Assembly (NCBI RefSeq): GCF_020379485.1
Contig: NC_063446.1
Coordinates: 10,897,597-10,961,596 of the forward strand
From: Brassica napus
Lineage: Eukaryota; Streptophyta; Magnoliopsida; Brassicales; Brassicaceae
Direction: 5' to 3'
DNA: 64,000 nt
Part shown: piece after piece, positions 15,902-29,200 of the stretch
Numbering within the stretch: the stretch's first letter is position 1
Layout of the letters: each line of letters opens with the position of its first letter
Program-made: the position numbers and the translations under genes
The notes under the pieces: model-generated
Seen by the model: the letters and a program-made list of their open reading frames with translations, nothing else
The model's database searches: none
What the model was told of the DNA's origin: nothing

Positions 15902-16005
15902 CGGGAAAAAGCGAGCGAGAGAGAAACAGAGATGTGAAACTGTGTTCTGTTTCCAGTTTTTGTCCCGTCTTTTCATGATCATTATCTCTCTCGACACATA
16001 CACAA

Positions 16006-16011
16006 CACGTG
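16006..16011. promoter_or_regulatory. Second G-box (CACGTG) upstream of JAZ7
   Basis: A second CACGTG, 105 bases before the JAZ7 ATG and 24 bases upstream of the TATA box. Two close G-boxes strengthen the case for MYC-dependent induction, by inference. Confidence 0.55.
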
Positions 16012-16034
16012 ATACACACCGACACATAGATAGA

Positions 16035-16043
16035 TATATAAAT
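16035..16043 (+). promoter_or_regulatory. Candidate TATA box of JAZ7
   Basis: TATATAAAT lies 74 bases upstream of the start codon and just downstream of the second G-box. This is good core-promoter spacing. Confidence 0.5.
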
Positions 16044-16116
16044 CAATCTGACTACTCATTCTCATCATCACCATCAAAAACTTCACAAGCCTTTTTACTC
16101 ACAAATTAAGAAAGAA

Positions 16117-16458
16117 ATGGAGATGCAAAGTAACTGCGACTTGGAGCTTCGCCTTCATCATCCTCCTTGTTATGATTCAAGCAGATCCGAAATTCCACAA
16201 CCGAAGCAAGAACCTCAGATATGTGTTTCTTCAGATCTTATCCATCTCCAAGCAAAAGCTATACTATCACTAGCGAGTAGGGATGTGGAAGAGAGATCAG
16301 ACGGCTCAGATCCTTCAATAATCTCAAGCAATATGAATCGAGTTCATCATCAAAAGACCTGTACGAAGAGATCTCTTCGTAGTTTTCTTCAGAAACGTAA
16401 TGTTCGGATTCAGGCTTCTTGTCCTTACCGTCGGTTCCCCATAAGTCTGTTTATTTGA
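16117..16458 (+). CDS. JAZ7: JAZ7-like jasmonate ZIM-domain protein lacking the TIFY core
   Basis: A single exon of 113 residues; the Arabidopsis protein (AT2G34600) has about 148. The N-terminal EAR-type motif DLELRL, which recruits TOPLESS directly, is intact. The region after the TIFY core (VSSDLIHLQAKAILSLASRD) and the Jas-like C-terminus (RSLRSFLQKRNVRIQAS) are clear. Between PKQEPQI and CVSSDL, however, the roughly nine residues carrying the TIFYNG core are absent, and the reading frame stays open. An intron cannot restore them, because the flanking codons are directly adjacent. JAZ7/8 already have a divergent Jas motif that binds COI1 poorly. This copy should in addition have lost ZIM-mediated dimer or NINJA contacts. 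The C-terminus is slightly extended (PISLFI). The gene may be functional, altered or decaying. Confidence 0.85.
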   Translation: MEMQSNCDLELRLHHPPCYDSSRSEIPQPKQEPQICVSSDLIHLQAKAILSLASRDVEERSDGSDPSIISSNMNRVHHQKTCTKRSLRSFLQKRNVRIQASCPYRRFPISLFI

Positions 16459-17230
16459 TTTCAGTTTCTCTCATGTAAGACATTTGAGTTAGCATACCTC
16501 TTTTTTATTAGATCGAATTGTTTTCCTCTTCACTGAAAGTTCATGACTCAAACCACACCAAAGACTAGCTCTAACTACAGAACCCAAAAGAGATATTGAA
16601 CAAAGCCAACACTTCGAAAAAAAAGAAAAAAACACTAACAATCTGAAAGAAATGTTCAAAAATGCTCAGTGGTAAGGAGTTTGCTTCAGCTCAAACTGGC
16701 TTCGGAGTCAATGAGATCTTTATCAGATTTGGTGAGAGTGTAAAGTTGTTATTCTCATTCACCGTAAAATGTAACTCTTCATTCTGTTTATATACAAAAT
16801 TGTATATGATTAAATACATCTATACAAACTAACTATTAAACACAGTTAAGTCTCAATATCTCTCACTCTCTTAGGTCGAATTCTTCAAGATGGAAGAAGA
16901 AACTTGAAAAAGCATATCATGACATGAGGAGTTTTTGAATGTTTTGGGAGGTAATGGTTTTGTAAACAGAAACAGATGGGCCAGTTGATTTCATGTGATG
17001 AGATTAGAAATTAAGCTCTCAACTTTCACAGACTAGATAATAATTAGTCTCAAACGGTTTCGTAGAAGACAGAGTTGGAGGCATAAAAAATGCTTATAAT
17101 TTGATTTCAAAATTAGCTTAATATAATATACCTATACCATCTTTTAAGTATATGACAGTACGATGAGCTGCTTCTGGATGATGATTGCGAGGTTAAGAAA
17201 GATATTGACTTAACTTATGAACATCATAAG
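16459..17230. other. Intergenic region after JAZ7
   Basis: The JAZ7 3' UTR grades into sequence without recognised genes. Parts from about 16870 on may belong to the degenerate Copia element that follows, but I cannot support this by a clear motif. Confidence 0.4.
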
Positions 17231-17239
17231 TGATGTCTG

Positions 17240-17890
17240 CTCTTGTGATTGTGAGATAAAATTTTCCCAGTGAGAACTTAGTAGACTATTATTGGATTAG
17301 AAAGCAGATCTCCACTCACTGGTACACTGCACTAAGTTGAATCTAGGAATCTATAGGTGTTGCAATTGGTTTGCATCCTAAAAGACTTAACACTTTTCCA
17401 ACATGTCTAAATCATATTTTCTTTGACAGACTGATATACCTAACTTGACTTGACCAAGATCCGTTAGTTTGAAAGCTTGAGCCAATGTTGTTTTCAACTC
17501 CTGGACATATGTATCCTTGTTGATTGCTATTAGAATATCATCGACATAAACCAACAATGTAACAAATATCCCATCAACTTCTTTGACAAAGAAAGTATGT
17601 TCGGTCTCGAGTGAGTGAACTCATCTTTCAATAAAACTTCAGAACTTTTTTATTCCACTGCCTTGCTGCATGTTTAAGGCCATTTGAGAAGTTTTCATAC
17701 TGCATTTAAAGGCAAAATTTCACCGGGAGGAGGTTTATAGCCAAGAGGTGACTGCATATAGTCCGGATTGACACAACTCTGTGATAGTTGTACGGGTTGC
17801 AAAGCTTTAGTCCATGATCTGGAAGTACCGGTGATCCAGAACAGATTGGCTAAAATTCTGAATGGATGGATTCATTTTGATGAACTAAAG
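17240..17890 (-). pseudogene. Ty1/Copia retrotransposon reverse-transcriptase relic
   Basis: On the minus strand the sequence reads in several frames as Copia pol. Landmarks are MQSPLGYKPPPGE near 17725-17755, the polymerase motif LVYVDDILIA near 17525-17555, and sequence resembling the downstream connection region (about 17262-17345). Stops and frameshifts are frequent, and no LTRs were recognised nearby. It is an old fragment. Confidence 0.7.
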
Positions 17891-18641
17891 TTGTGATATC
17901 TCCCAAACGTCCATGCTTGTCCAGCCTAGTACTGTTGAAGGGTGTTACAACTTCTGCTACTAGTTATGAAAAAGAGTTTCGTCAGATTCTCCAATTGGTA
18001 ACACTTAGATGAATCAAATGAACTAAAATAAATAAATGAACATATTTTCATTTGAAGAAATGAATAAATAAAAAAATAAATAATTCATCTAAATACGAGG
18101 AAAAGAGAGAAATTTAGTGGAACCTATATGTAATAAAATTGACAAAAAAAAAATTAACATGATTAGTATGGAATTAGAGGAACAAAGAATTCATCATCAT
18201 TTTTTTTTTCCTAAAATATAGTCACCCAATCGGAGCCAATCTCTGCACTGAGATGAAACTATTGAAACACTGGAAAACCAACAATGTAATTAGAGACGTA
18301 TTGTTTGGGCTTGACTAGGCCTTTTAAAGACTTTTCACTAAAATTAATTAATTAATTAAGTCGCATTAAACCAAACCCCAGGGAGGAGGGAGAGAAGCCC
18401 TAAAAAGGCGTCCGTAACTCGGTCGACGGTCTGAGTGGAATAATCAAAATCTCTCTCTCAATACCAAAATTAAAATATTTTACATTTTTCTTTTTAGGCA
18501 AATTCATGGCTGAGATTCGACTTCGTCATCAAACCAAACCATTTCTTAATTGAATACTCGCAAAGTCGGCTCCTTTCTCCTCCTCTGTTCAGATTCAGCT
18601 CTTTGGTTTCTTCCTTCCTTTGGATCCGCAAATAAGCCGAC
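17891..18641. other. Upstream region of the polyprenyl synthase gene
   Basis: AT-rich spacer with an AAATAAATGAA-rich patch near 18020-18085, then a pyrimidine-rich leader before the ATG at 18642. No other gene seen. Confidence 0.5.
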
Positions 18642-21268
18642 ATGTTATTCACGAGAGGTGTCTCTTCAAAGTTTCTGAGAAACCGCAGCTTCTCTCAATC
18701 TCTTGTCGCTTCTCACCGCCTCCTCGCAATCATCATCCCCGAACAGGGTCACTCTTGTTCCCACTCTACTACTACACACACGAAGGTAACCACTCGCCTT
18801 TCTCTCTCTCGACTCTTGATTTGCACATATATGTTTCATTCTGATTTGTTCTGAATTGAGTATTAGAAAAGCTGCAATTTTTTTACTGTGATCTTGACAA
18901 TCATCACCATGGAGATTAATGAATGACCTTTTATTGAATTAAAAGGTTTTGTCTTTTATATAGTAAATCACCCTAAAGCTAGTGTGTTCTCTTTATAGTT
19001 TCTAATAACGGAATTGTCGCACCCAAAGAGTTTTTTTTTTCATATTTCATGGGTCTAATATATAATATGATAGGAAAATGATTAAAAGGGATTCATTTTA
19101 TCTAAAAGCTTCATTTTGTTTATGTAGAAATTGGTGAACTAACCAATGTGTTATTCTTTTGTGATGTTTTAGTAGGGTTACGTTTGCAGAGGTTCTACTT
19201 ATTCATTCAAATCTCCCCTTTTTGGTGCTGGTTTTACACATCATCATCATCATCTCTATCACCAGAGCAGCTCAGTTGTTGAGGTTTCATCTTCTTACCT
19301 CCCTTATTTTACCACTAGCATTGAATGAATCATCATCTTTAGTTTAGCTTCCTTAGTTACGATCCTCTGTTGTTAAAGTATAATTTAAGTTGCTGTTTTT
19401 TTCTCCTTCCCTAGGAGGAGCTTGACCCGTTTTCCCTTGTTGCTGATGAGCTGTCACTTCTTAGTAATAAGTTGAGAGCCATGGTAGTTGCCGAGGTATG
19501 TGGCCTTTTCTTTTGTGTCCATTCATTTTCATTTGCTGCTGGATTTGATGTTCTGAAGAAAATTTTGTATATACTTCTGCTATTCAGGTTCCCAAGCTTG
19601 CTTCTGCGGCTGAATACTTCTTCAAAAGGGGTGTGGAAGGCAAACAGTTTCGTCCAACTGTAATGACTACTGACAATTCTCTCTTTTATGTTTCCATATC
19701 TGTCATCATGTTCTGAAATCATTTTCTCTCATGGTTTCTTAACCAGTTTGATTTTACTACGTTTTTTAGATTTTGCTGTTGATGGCGACTGCTCTGAATG
19801 TACGCGTACCAGAAGCCTTGGCTGCTGAATCAGCAGATATAGTCTCATCAGAGTTACGTGTAAGGCAACGGGGTATTGCTGAAATTACCGAAATGATACA
19901 TGTCAGTAACTAACTATAGGTTTACTCATTAACACTCATTAAAGTCCAGATCCTTTGTTCCTCATTTAGTATCGGTTTGCTCATCTGTAGGTTGCAAGCC
20001 TCCTGCACGATGATGTCTTGGATGATGCGGATACAAGGCGTGGTGTTGGTTCTTTAAACTTTGTAATGGGTAACAAGGTACTCACTTGACAGTAACTTCT
20101 ACCATCCTAGACATGATGAATTTGTTTTTTTTTTTTGTGGCTGTTATGCAGCTTATGCAACAATGAGATATTAATATCATCATGTACTTCATGTTGTAGA
20201 TATCAGTATTAGCAGGAGACTTTTTGCTCTCTCGGGCTTGTGTGGCTCTTGCTGCTCTGAAAAACACAGAGGTAAGAATTTAGAATCAGTGACATCAATC
20301 CCAAGTATTGTTACGTCTTGCAAGATACCCCTCTTCATTGTTTCCCTCTTTTGTAGGTTGTGTCATTACTTGCAACTGTTGTAGAGCATCTTGTTACTGG
20401 TGAAACCATGCAAATGACTAGCACAACGGATCAGCGTCATAGGTAAGAATCTTACCTCTCCCTTCATTTTAAAATACAGCCATAAATAGAGAAAGCTACT
20501 CTAAGTCTTCTATGCTGCCTAAACAGTAAAGATATATAAAGCTACTCAAGTCTTCTATAATATGATTTTGATACTTCATGCAAATCTGATTAATCTTTCC
20601 ATGGCTACAGTATGGACTACTACATGCAGAAGACATATTATAAGACGGCATCACTAATCTCAAACAGCTGCAAAGCAGTGGCATTACTCGCTGGACAATC
20701 AGCAGAAGTTGCCGTGTTAGCTTTTGAATACGGGAAGAATCTGGTTCGTTCTCATTCTTAAAAATGTTGGCTCCATTGGTCTTGGTCCTAATGTTTGATT
20801 AGTTTCTATTTTGAAGGGCTTGGCATTCCAATTGATAGACGATGTTCTCGACTTCACGGGCACATCTGCGTCTCTAGGAAAGGGATCCTTATCAGACATC
20901 CGACATGGGATCATAACAGCTCCGATCCTGTTTGCGATGGAGGAGTTTCCACAGCTACGCAAAGTTGTTGGTCAACTTGAAAAAGATCCAACGAATGTTG
21001 ACATTGTAAGTTTAAAAGAAAAAAGTCTCCTAAACTCTCTAATACGTTTTCAGAGTCACTTATGTTACTTCACATGAAAACAAAACAGGCTTTGGAGTAT
21101 CTTGGGAAGAGCAATGGGATACAAAGGACCAGAGACTTAGCTATGGAACATGCGAATCTCGCAGCAGCAGCAATTGGGTCTCTACCTGAAACAGACGATG
21201 AAGATGTCAAAAGATCGAGGCGGGCACTTGTTGACTTGACACATAGAGTCATCACCAGAAACAAGTGA
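18642..21268 (+). CDS. SPS3: Long-chain polyprenyl diphosphate synthase (GPS1/SPS3-like)
   Basis: This trans-prenyltransferase condenses isopentenyl diphosphate onto allylic primers. Arabidopsis AT2G34630 has been described both as geranyl diphosphate synthase 1 and as solanesyl diphosphate synthase 3 for the ubiquinone side chain. Eleven exons: 18642-18785, 19176-19283, 19415-19495, 19588-19659, 19770-19901, 19991-20077, 20200-20271, 20357-20442, 20611-20743, 20817-21005 and 21089-21268. All phases agree, giving 427 residues. The Ser/Arg-rich start MLFTRGVSSKFLRNRS fits an organelle transit peptide. The first Asp-rich motif is LLHDDVLDDADTRRG and the second LIDDVLDFTG; both bind magnesium-diphosphate. 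A run of five His in exon 2 is local variation. The C-terminus THRVITRNK matches the family end. It looks intact and functional. Confidence 0.93.
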
Positions 21269-21885
21269 GGATAAAGAATATCTCGACAATATACAGCAAA
21301 CATCGCTCATAACATGATGAGAATGTTTCAATTTCATTACATTCCATTTGTAGGATTTTGTGTTTGTACAACTCGTTTCACAAAATAATTTGTTGTTGGA
21401 TTTCATTATAAACAACATACAAGGAAAAAATAGAGAAAGTCTGGTTAAGGTCTGGTGTTGTAACAGACTAGCCGTTTTAAATCACATTCAGAAGCTGAAG
21501 CATACCGTCCGTACTAGTATACAGGAGACTCAGTACAGTGATTCGTTCAAATATTTGGGAGGATCTTTGTTGAGTTAACAGTGAACAAAAAGTCAAAAAC
21601 AAAAGTGATTTAAGCTTTTTAATAACGGTCTTTAAGGATCATTCTCATTTTTTGTTATGTTCTTGATAATATAGAAACACAATAGTACGCTATCCAGATT
21701 TGATGACAGAGGATCTTGGAGAACTACTGATGCAATTTTGAAGGGGGACAAAGTTGTAAACATGAGATTCTCTACAGTCTTTCATATACAAAAACCGCAA
21801 CTCTGTAGGATGTAGCACAAAGAAAGTAACAAACACCAAGAAGCTAAAGCTCCTAAGATCTCACGAAGAGAATCATGCCTTTTAC
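21269..21885. other. Shared 3' region of SPS3-like and DUF630/632 genes
   Basis: About 600 bases between convergent stop codons, containing both 3' UTRs. In Arabidopsis several genes (AT2G34640 to AT2G34660) lie here. None is recognisable in this interval. Confidence 0.55.
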
Positions 21886-24301
21886 TTAGTGTTGAGATCC
21901 ATCAGAATCTTGGGATGTGTTTGAAACATCTGTAGCGGTTTGACCATGAACGGATTCAAACCCTTTGGCAAAGACAGTTGCGAGAGCAGTCAGCACCTGA
22001 AAGACATTGGGAAGGCTTGATTTGAGGTTGTCCAGTGTCATTCTCTTACTGACCTCAACCGAGTTCAAGTACTTGGTTTTCTCAACGTCCACTCGTTTTC
22101 TCAAGGCTTCAATCTTGGCTTGTTTGATTAGCAACGGATGCTTAGAGCCTAAACTTGTTGAGTTTGCGTCCTCTTCCATTGCTGACATTCCCTCAAGCCT
22201 TCTTTCCATCTCAGCTAGTGAGATTAGCTCTTTCTCCAGCCTCTTCTCAAGTTTATTCCATTTCCTCCGCAGGTTGTATTCCTCAGTTTGTTGGTTAATG
22301 ACAGATTTGATTGCCGTCAGAAAGCTTTTAATGGCCTCTGAGGTTACCTATATAACCGAATACAGTTGTATTTGAATATATTAAAGAGATGGAGCCAAGA
22401 ACAAGAAAAATACATATAAGTTGCAAGTGATATAGGAACCTGATCAGGGAGCTTTTCAAAGACAAGCTGCCATTCTTTGCAGAGCTTACGAGCAGCAACA
22501 GGCAAGCTGGTTCTTTGGTTGTCTTCCTTTGAGAGGCGGTCAGTAAGTTGGATCCACGTGCAGAGTGTTTTCACGTACTCTCGCTGAGAATTTACTAACT
22601 TGCAGAAACTATTGTACCAGCTAGTAACCTCGGTCTCTAGTTGATTAACCGCCTGGCGTTTGTATTCCGAACTAAGATCTATACTCGGGTAATCTGGAAG
22701 ATGGTTCAGTTGCTGAGATATATGAACTTGGACTTGATGGCACTTGAGCATTGTCTTCCACATATGTGCAAGTCTGTGTGTATTAAAGACCAAATGAGAG
22801 AAGCTATACAAGTAATGGTCAGCAAAAGAGTGGTTATGGAGTTTACCCGGAAGTTAAAGCAACGAGCTGCGGATACAGCTCCTCATTGATTAAGTTCAGC
22901 ACACATGAGCATGTCTCAGTTATGGAGTCTTCTAGACGCTGGAACTCGGATTCCAAACTCTCCAAAGACAAGCGAGTCTTCTCTATCTTGCTCAAATCAT
23001 AGGCTTCCCCATCTTGCTTCTGCAGTAACGCAGACTTCCTCTCATGCTCCACTTTGGCAATTTCTTTGTTCTGATCAGAGAATAAGACTTAGCATCTCAT
23101 TTTTGTAAAAACTAACACTGAAAGAGTCTGGATTAGCTCTCTCTTACTCTGACTAGCTGGTAAAGTTTCTTCTCAGCTGTGTATAGCTTCTCAAGTGTGC
23201 TGCAGTGAGCTCCAGGCCTGCAGGGCTCAACAGTACCGCTTGTTGTAGCATCTTTGCCCATCTGAAGAGACTTTGAGGACCAGCTCCATGACAATGCACT
23301 GAATACCTTTGCAGAGCTGCTTCTTTTCCCTGCACCAACCACATAAGTATTATAATCAGCATCTGTGGTTGGCCTCAACATTTAAAAAAACATGACAATT
23401 TAGATGACAGTTGAGAAGCAATAAGAGACTTACTTCTTGTTTCTTGATACCTGAACGGATCAACACTATCCCTGCTGTTGATGTCTACTATCACAGCTAT
23501 CTCCTTCTCGCAGCCAGATGCTTTAAGAAAGTAATCATCCAACTCCCTGATGATCCCTTCTAAGGTCCTCCTGATCCTACAATCAGCGTTCTCCAGATCT
23601 TTACCATAGCAGCTTGTCATCGATGAGTTGTCGTCCATAACTTCTTCCAGCTTAAACGTCAGACGCCGTGGCTTCTTCACTTCAGACCCACCACCAGCTT
23701 CTATTCGCTGAACACTTAAACCAAGTGCTTCTTGTTGCTCATCTTCTTCCTCAAACTCAGTCTTCGTCTCTGCCCAGTTCTCCTCTTCAGCTTGCTGAAA
23801 CTTCTGTTTCTTCTTCAGGTCAGTTTGTGTACCTACATCATCACCATTTGGATGGCTATCCAGCTCCAGTGACTCAAACGGGTTCCACAAGTTCCAAGAG
23901 TTCGGCAATGGAGGTGGAGGTGTTGCAACACTTCCATCAACATTACCATCAATCTCTGCAGCACCCTCTTCTTCCTCATCAGCCTCAGGCTTTCTCAAAT
24001 CCGGGCTAAAAGGAGGAGGAGGTGGTGGCGGAGGCAAGGTAGGAGGATGAGGTGGAGAAGGAGGCAATGTAGGAGGTGGAGAAGGAAAACTTAAGCCATA
24101 ACTAGTGTTCTCAAGCTCCAAGGACTCAGACTCAGTGAACTGCCTGAGAGTGACACCAGTGTTCCTCAAAGCTCTAAGATAAGCCAATTGAGCATCTGCA
24201 AAATCTCCCCTGAACACTAATAACTTCTTCATTAGCCTCTTTCTCTGCCTACAAACTAACACCTTTTCTTCATTGTCAATGCTTGAAGCAGCACACCCCA
24301 T
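21886..24301 (-). CDS. DUF630/DUF632 protein with Pro-rich linker (AT2G34670-like)
   Basis: Five exons in minus order, 24301-23434, 23329-23148, 23070-22847, 22773-22440 and 22347-21886, join in frame to 689 residues. The N-terminal DUF630 domain begins MGCAASSIDNEE. Gly2 with Cys3 is a typical N-myristoylation and palmitoylation signal, so the protein is probably membrane-anchored. A polyproline stretch follows (about residues 75-100, PPPPPPPP), then acidic segments. The C-terminal DUF632 region is helical, with coiled-coil character in exons 3-5. Family members such as NRG2 act in signalling, but the role of this gene is unknown. A long leader upstream of 24301 may hold a 5' UTR intron. The neighbours match the Arabidopsis order after loss of several genes. 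Confidence 0.9.
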
Positions 24302-26292
24302 CTCTTCCCCACAACCAAAAGTCTTCTCCTTTCACTCACTCTATGAATCAGAGAATGTCGAAGTTAGCTCCTTTGTTTACAAACGATTCAACCAAAAGGT
24401 CTAAGCTTTTCAATCTATAGATTCATCAGTGAACACAAAGTGCTCTCCTTTTTATATTTTTGTTTTTGTGGGTCGTCACTTGCATAAAAAGAGATTACAG
24501 CTAATTAAGATCTCAAAATGTGCTTTAGAGAACATACCAACGAAGCTCCGCGAGTGATTTATCTCCAAAAAAGGAAGCTCCTTTCTTTCATTTCACTTTT
24601 CCCTTCAACGCCATTTCTCTGAAGAAAGCAAGTTCGAGGAGATAATCTGTAGAGGAAGAAGGTAAAAGAAGAGACTTTGATCCGCGGAAACAGCAGTTTC
24701 GACAAAAGGTCAAAGCTTGGTCCAAAGCTCAGAAACAGTAAGAAAAACGATGCAATTTTAGAAACCAAACAAAGAGAGAGAGAGAGTGAGTGTGAAGAAA
24801 TTAATTTGGCATGAATATTTTATATGTTCTTAGCAGAGATGGATACTGACATGGAACCTGGTACAAATGACTATTTGCTGTATAAAAAATACTTTATTTT
24901 CTCATTTTGTACTAAGTGAACAATTAATTGTTTATCCCACAAAAATCATTTTTTTAAAAAAAGAAAAGAAAGTACATCCATTAAAGTGACCAAACATGAT
25001 CAAAGGCAAAGATTAAGTTGGGGGAGCTTAAACAGCAAACTAACTTAAACAAGAAGGAACTGTTTTGAGCCTCCTAAGCTTACTCTTTTCTGGTATAACT
25101 ATTGTTTTTTTAATTTGTGTTCCCATGTCTTTAGGGTCATCAGTGACGTTCATAAAGTGCTGAGATGTAAGTAAAGATAAAACACTAATTCATAAATCAA
25201 TTTTGTACTATTATCACTCATTCTGATTGTTCTATACATTTTCCCGTAATTCTAAGAAATCTGTGAAAAATGATTTTATTTCTAAATATCTTTTCTCTTG
25301 CATTCCAAAACTTTTTTCAAATTTTCTTTTTGCATGCTTTCTACTTGTTATCCAGTCACATACATAAAGTGTTGAAATGCAAAGAGAAAACATGATGGAG
25401 GAACAAATTGTATTTAACTACTACTAGGATAAGATAACTTCAATAAAATTGTGGTCCTCCAAAGTCCAAATTCACATGTAAACATTAAGGGTATCAAGTA
25501 ATTGTTTATTTTCTTCCTTGTTAGAAAGGTATATTCGCCTTTATATATACAATAAAGAGAAAAAAAAACTTTTGTTTATCCAAAAAGGTTTGGAGTTCGC
25601 AACTATTTGTACAAGTAAAAGTTGAGAAAAAGAAAGAGGAAAAGAGACAAAGGTGACAAGATTACACTTAGGCAGATAGAAAGAGAGATATAGACTAGAG
25701 AGCATCCTAAGAGATTGACTATACAATGACAGTATATGACTAAGACAACCAAAAACCGCACTATACATAATTGAATAATATCCAAAAGCAGTATTACTTG
25801 GTCACAAAGTTGATGGCTTTGTGTTCATGGCTTGTGATGAAATTGAAGGGTATCTTAATCATCAAGTTTGGTTTTGATAAAATCACATATAGAAAACTAT
25901 TGTCAGTTAGATATATGATCAGTTTTAGTAAAGAGAGTGCTTCAATCTCACTTAAGGATTCGATAGAATACAGTACATATGAAAAACAAATGATGTATTC
26001 ATTTACATCTCATTACTAATAGTTGATTTCACATATGCGTGTATATAGTTCTAAGCAGGCAAAGATATAAAATGATAAAGGGTTTAAACCACAACGGTTC
26101 ATTGAGCATTCTCATGGATTTTTTTACATTGTTATAAATTCTTCAACCATAACAAACCAAAACTAAAAATTAGTATATGAAACTCAGGTAAAGCTCGGTT
26201 CATTGGGCAATCACTCTTAGTTTTCATCACCATAACATTAAATGGCACAAAGAAAAACACTTGCAATAGACGCAATCTACTCTTTTTAGATT
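24302..26292. other. DUF630/632 leader and promoter, then AIR9 3' region
   Basis: 24302-24800 is the leader and promoter of the minus-strand DUF630/632 gene and includes a (GA)n stretch near 24772-24790. The rest, to the AIR9 stop, is AT-rich spacer. I found no coding similarity or delimited transposon. Confidence 0.5.
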
Positions 26293-29200
26293 TCAGGCAT
26301 CGATCTTGAGTAGCGAATTGAGTGAAGTGCTGTTGAATTTCTGAGCAAAGCCTCGAATGACAAGCACTATAACATCTCGGAGATGGCGTGAATGCACCAC
26401 CATGTCTACTGCATTCTCACTATCTACAACAACCCTCAGCCTTCTCTGGTCATTACGAAATGTCTCCACCTGGTTACATGCATCATAAAAATGATAAAAA
26501 AAACTTATGAGACAATTTGAAAAATGTTAAGAGTCCAGAGAATGTGGTCACAGACACACTTACATGGAAAGGAGGAACATAGCTTCCACGAACTTCAGTA
26601 CTTGAGAAAGACGTTTTTGAGCCTGGTTTCACAACCTTTATTCTCTTCCTGTTCATTTCTAGCATCCGTCTCTCGAGGTTTCCATCTCCCACAATCTGCA
26701 ATATCATTAGCACTTTCACCCTTCAGAAAACCCACAATTGGATGAACAAAAAAATCAACTATGTGAGTGCCAAATACAGACCTTTTTTGGATAAGGGTCC
26801 TTGTCACACAGCACCTGATTCCATAAGATCAAAAGAAGTAAACTGAATATGTATAGTATTGCTTTTATAGGAAAAGTCGTGAAGTTGATTAAACTAAACG
26901 CAGAGTTAATCTTACCTCAAACTTCACTAAACCAGTTTCTAGTTTCAGCTTCACTTCCTTATAAAGATCAGGTTCTGCAAATTAAACATCAGCGTGAACC
27001 CCATTGCTTTTAGAGAAAAGAACAGTCGTGGTAGAGGCAACAGAGAGACTTAGTGACTATAGATAACAACAAAGGATGACAATATTCATGACAACGGTGA
27101 TGGTGAGTATGATGATGACTGAAGATCTTACCAACAGCAACAGGTTCTGTTGATGCAGAAACTGGGTGACCTTCAACACCATCTTCTCGTATGGGTGTAT
27201 ATACAACCACAAGTCTGTATCCGACATCATCCACATTAGCTTCATACATCCTTCCTGTCTCACCTACCAAAATTAACAGAAATTAATCAATTCCCTAGAT
27301 GAAAAATGATTGAAACTTCCCCAGGTATTTGGATACAAGAGAACTGAGAATTGAAAAGCTTTACTATTTGACATGAAGGAAATAACTCAAGTTTTGTGTG
27401 TACCTGGAATTGAGATGAGATCAGGACTTCCAACCATTGATCTAAGCCACTGGATTTTACTCTTACCTTCTTTACCACCAAAATAATTGCCTCTAAGAGC
27501 GTATAAATTGGTGTGGAAACCTCCTCCTTCAATCTCCAGCTTCTCTATCCTAGGGAAACCTGAATAAGCAGATACAAAATTAGTCACAAGTTCACTTCAT
27601 TAGAGATATATGCGATGGCAGATGAAATGCATAGAAACCTGGAGAGATTGGACCAGTCTCGGCATATGCTGGTTCACTAGACCTTCCAAACACATCATGT
27701 ACTACACATTCACATTTGAGACATCTGCCAATATCTTCAAACCGCACTTTGTATGAACACGAAATTTCTGAAGAGAGTGCTTCATACGACATCTCATCCC
27801 CTGATTCCAGTGAGCGGAACCTGTCACAACCAATGTTATGTGAATTCAAATACATAAACAGTTTCTGAGAAAGGTTTTTGTGACGTCATTTATATAAAGC
27901 TAGAAGCCAAGGATGTCAGATAATTAAGTTCAACACATGAAAACGCGTTTTCCATATGATTGGATATAGAGGCATCGATGGTAGCCAAATCCGAACATGT
28001 TCAACTTATAGCACTGAAAATTTCATAGTTCCAGTAACTCCGAAATGTCATAGTGAAAATATTCAGACAGGGATAAAAGCTCAGAAGTGATGCAATATAC
28101 CATTGGTATTCAATAGCTCCTTTGTACTTGCTCCAAACAAGTTGTTGGATTTCAGTCTTTGGGATCACTTGGACGGCTGTGAGAACATCACCCTGTACAG
28201 CCTTTCCACTGAACGCAAGCATCTCTACTCTTGGAACCTCTGTATTAGGAACGGAAGTGTAAGAATTTTGTTGCAAAATAACCCACAAAGAAACCCAAAA
28301 AGGAAGAAAACAAAAAGGATAACATAATAACACAATAATAAAAAAAAATGACATGAAGTTTTGCTAGTTTTCAAGAAACCTGGGAGGATAATTTCAGTTG
28401 GCTCAGACATCTTCTGCTTTCCCACAGCAGAATCTGAACGAACAGGTGTGTACCTGCAAAATAAGTTGAATAAGTTCTAAGATTCAAGTCCGCATACAAA
28501 AGTTGAAACCATAATGGAGCCAGGGATCACTATTAATACTTCAAAAACAAGAAACATCAATATCTATGGATAAGAACCACTGCCAGTTATTCAGAAAAAA
28601 AAAATAAAGGGCTCAGACCCGTTATCACATGCCTAAGACATTTTTTTTCCCGGATGAGAGACAAAACGAAAACATTCAAAGTGTACAACCGAAAAATAAG
28701 CCATTAATACATGTATGTTAAGGAATATATCAAAGCAATGGATGCTTGTCAAAGCTGCAAGGAGAAATGACTGTGGAAACATACCCGAACAATATGCGGC
28801 AATTGTAATCTGACTCAGTCACTTCATAAGTCTTGGAGTTAGCCCCAGCAATAACATCAATGGTTCCATCATTATCTCTGTACCAACTGAAGAGACTTTC
28901 ACCTTCATGGCCGCCAAAGTACTCTCCTTCTCCAGAATAAGCATCCGAAAAAAGTTTCTCCACACGAACATTAAATACTTCCGGATCAGCTGCAACATTA
29001 TTCACTTTATTACGTCAGGAAACATAGTTTTTTTAACACATCAGCTAAACCAATGGCCTTAAACAAATTGAAAGTTGATAAGTTAAGGAAAAACTTCAAT
29101 CAAAAAGGTGACATTATGAAAGTAATGTTTAACATAATAAACTAGATTGATGTGGACAATGATTTTTCAGTTATTGGTAACTAAAATGTTCTTTCTGATT

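Noticed and set aside
23668..24009. Plus-strand His/Ser/Leu-rich open frame
   Set aside because: Antisense shadow of the proline-rich exon 1 of the DUF630/632 gene.
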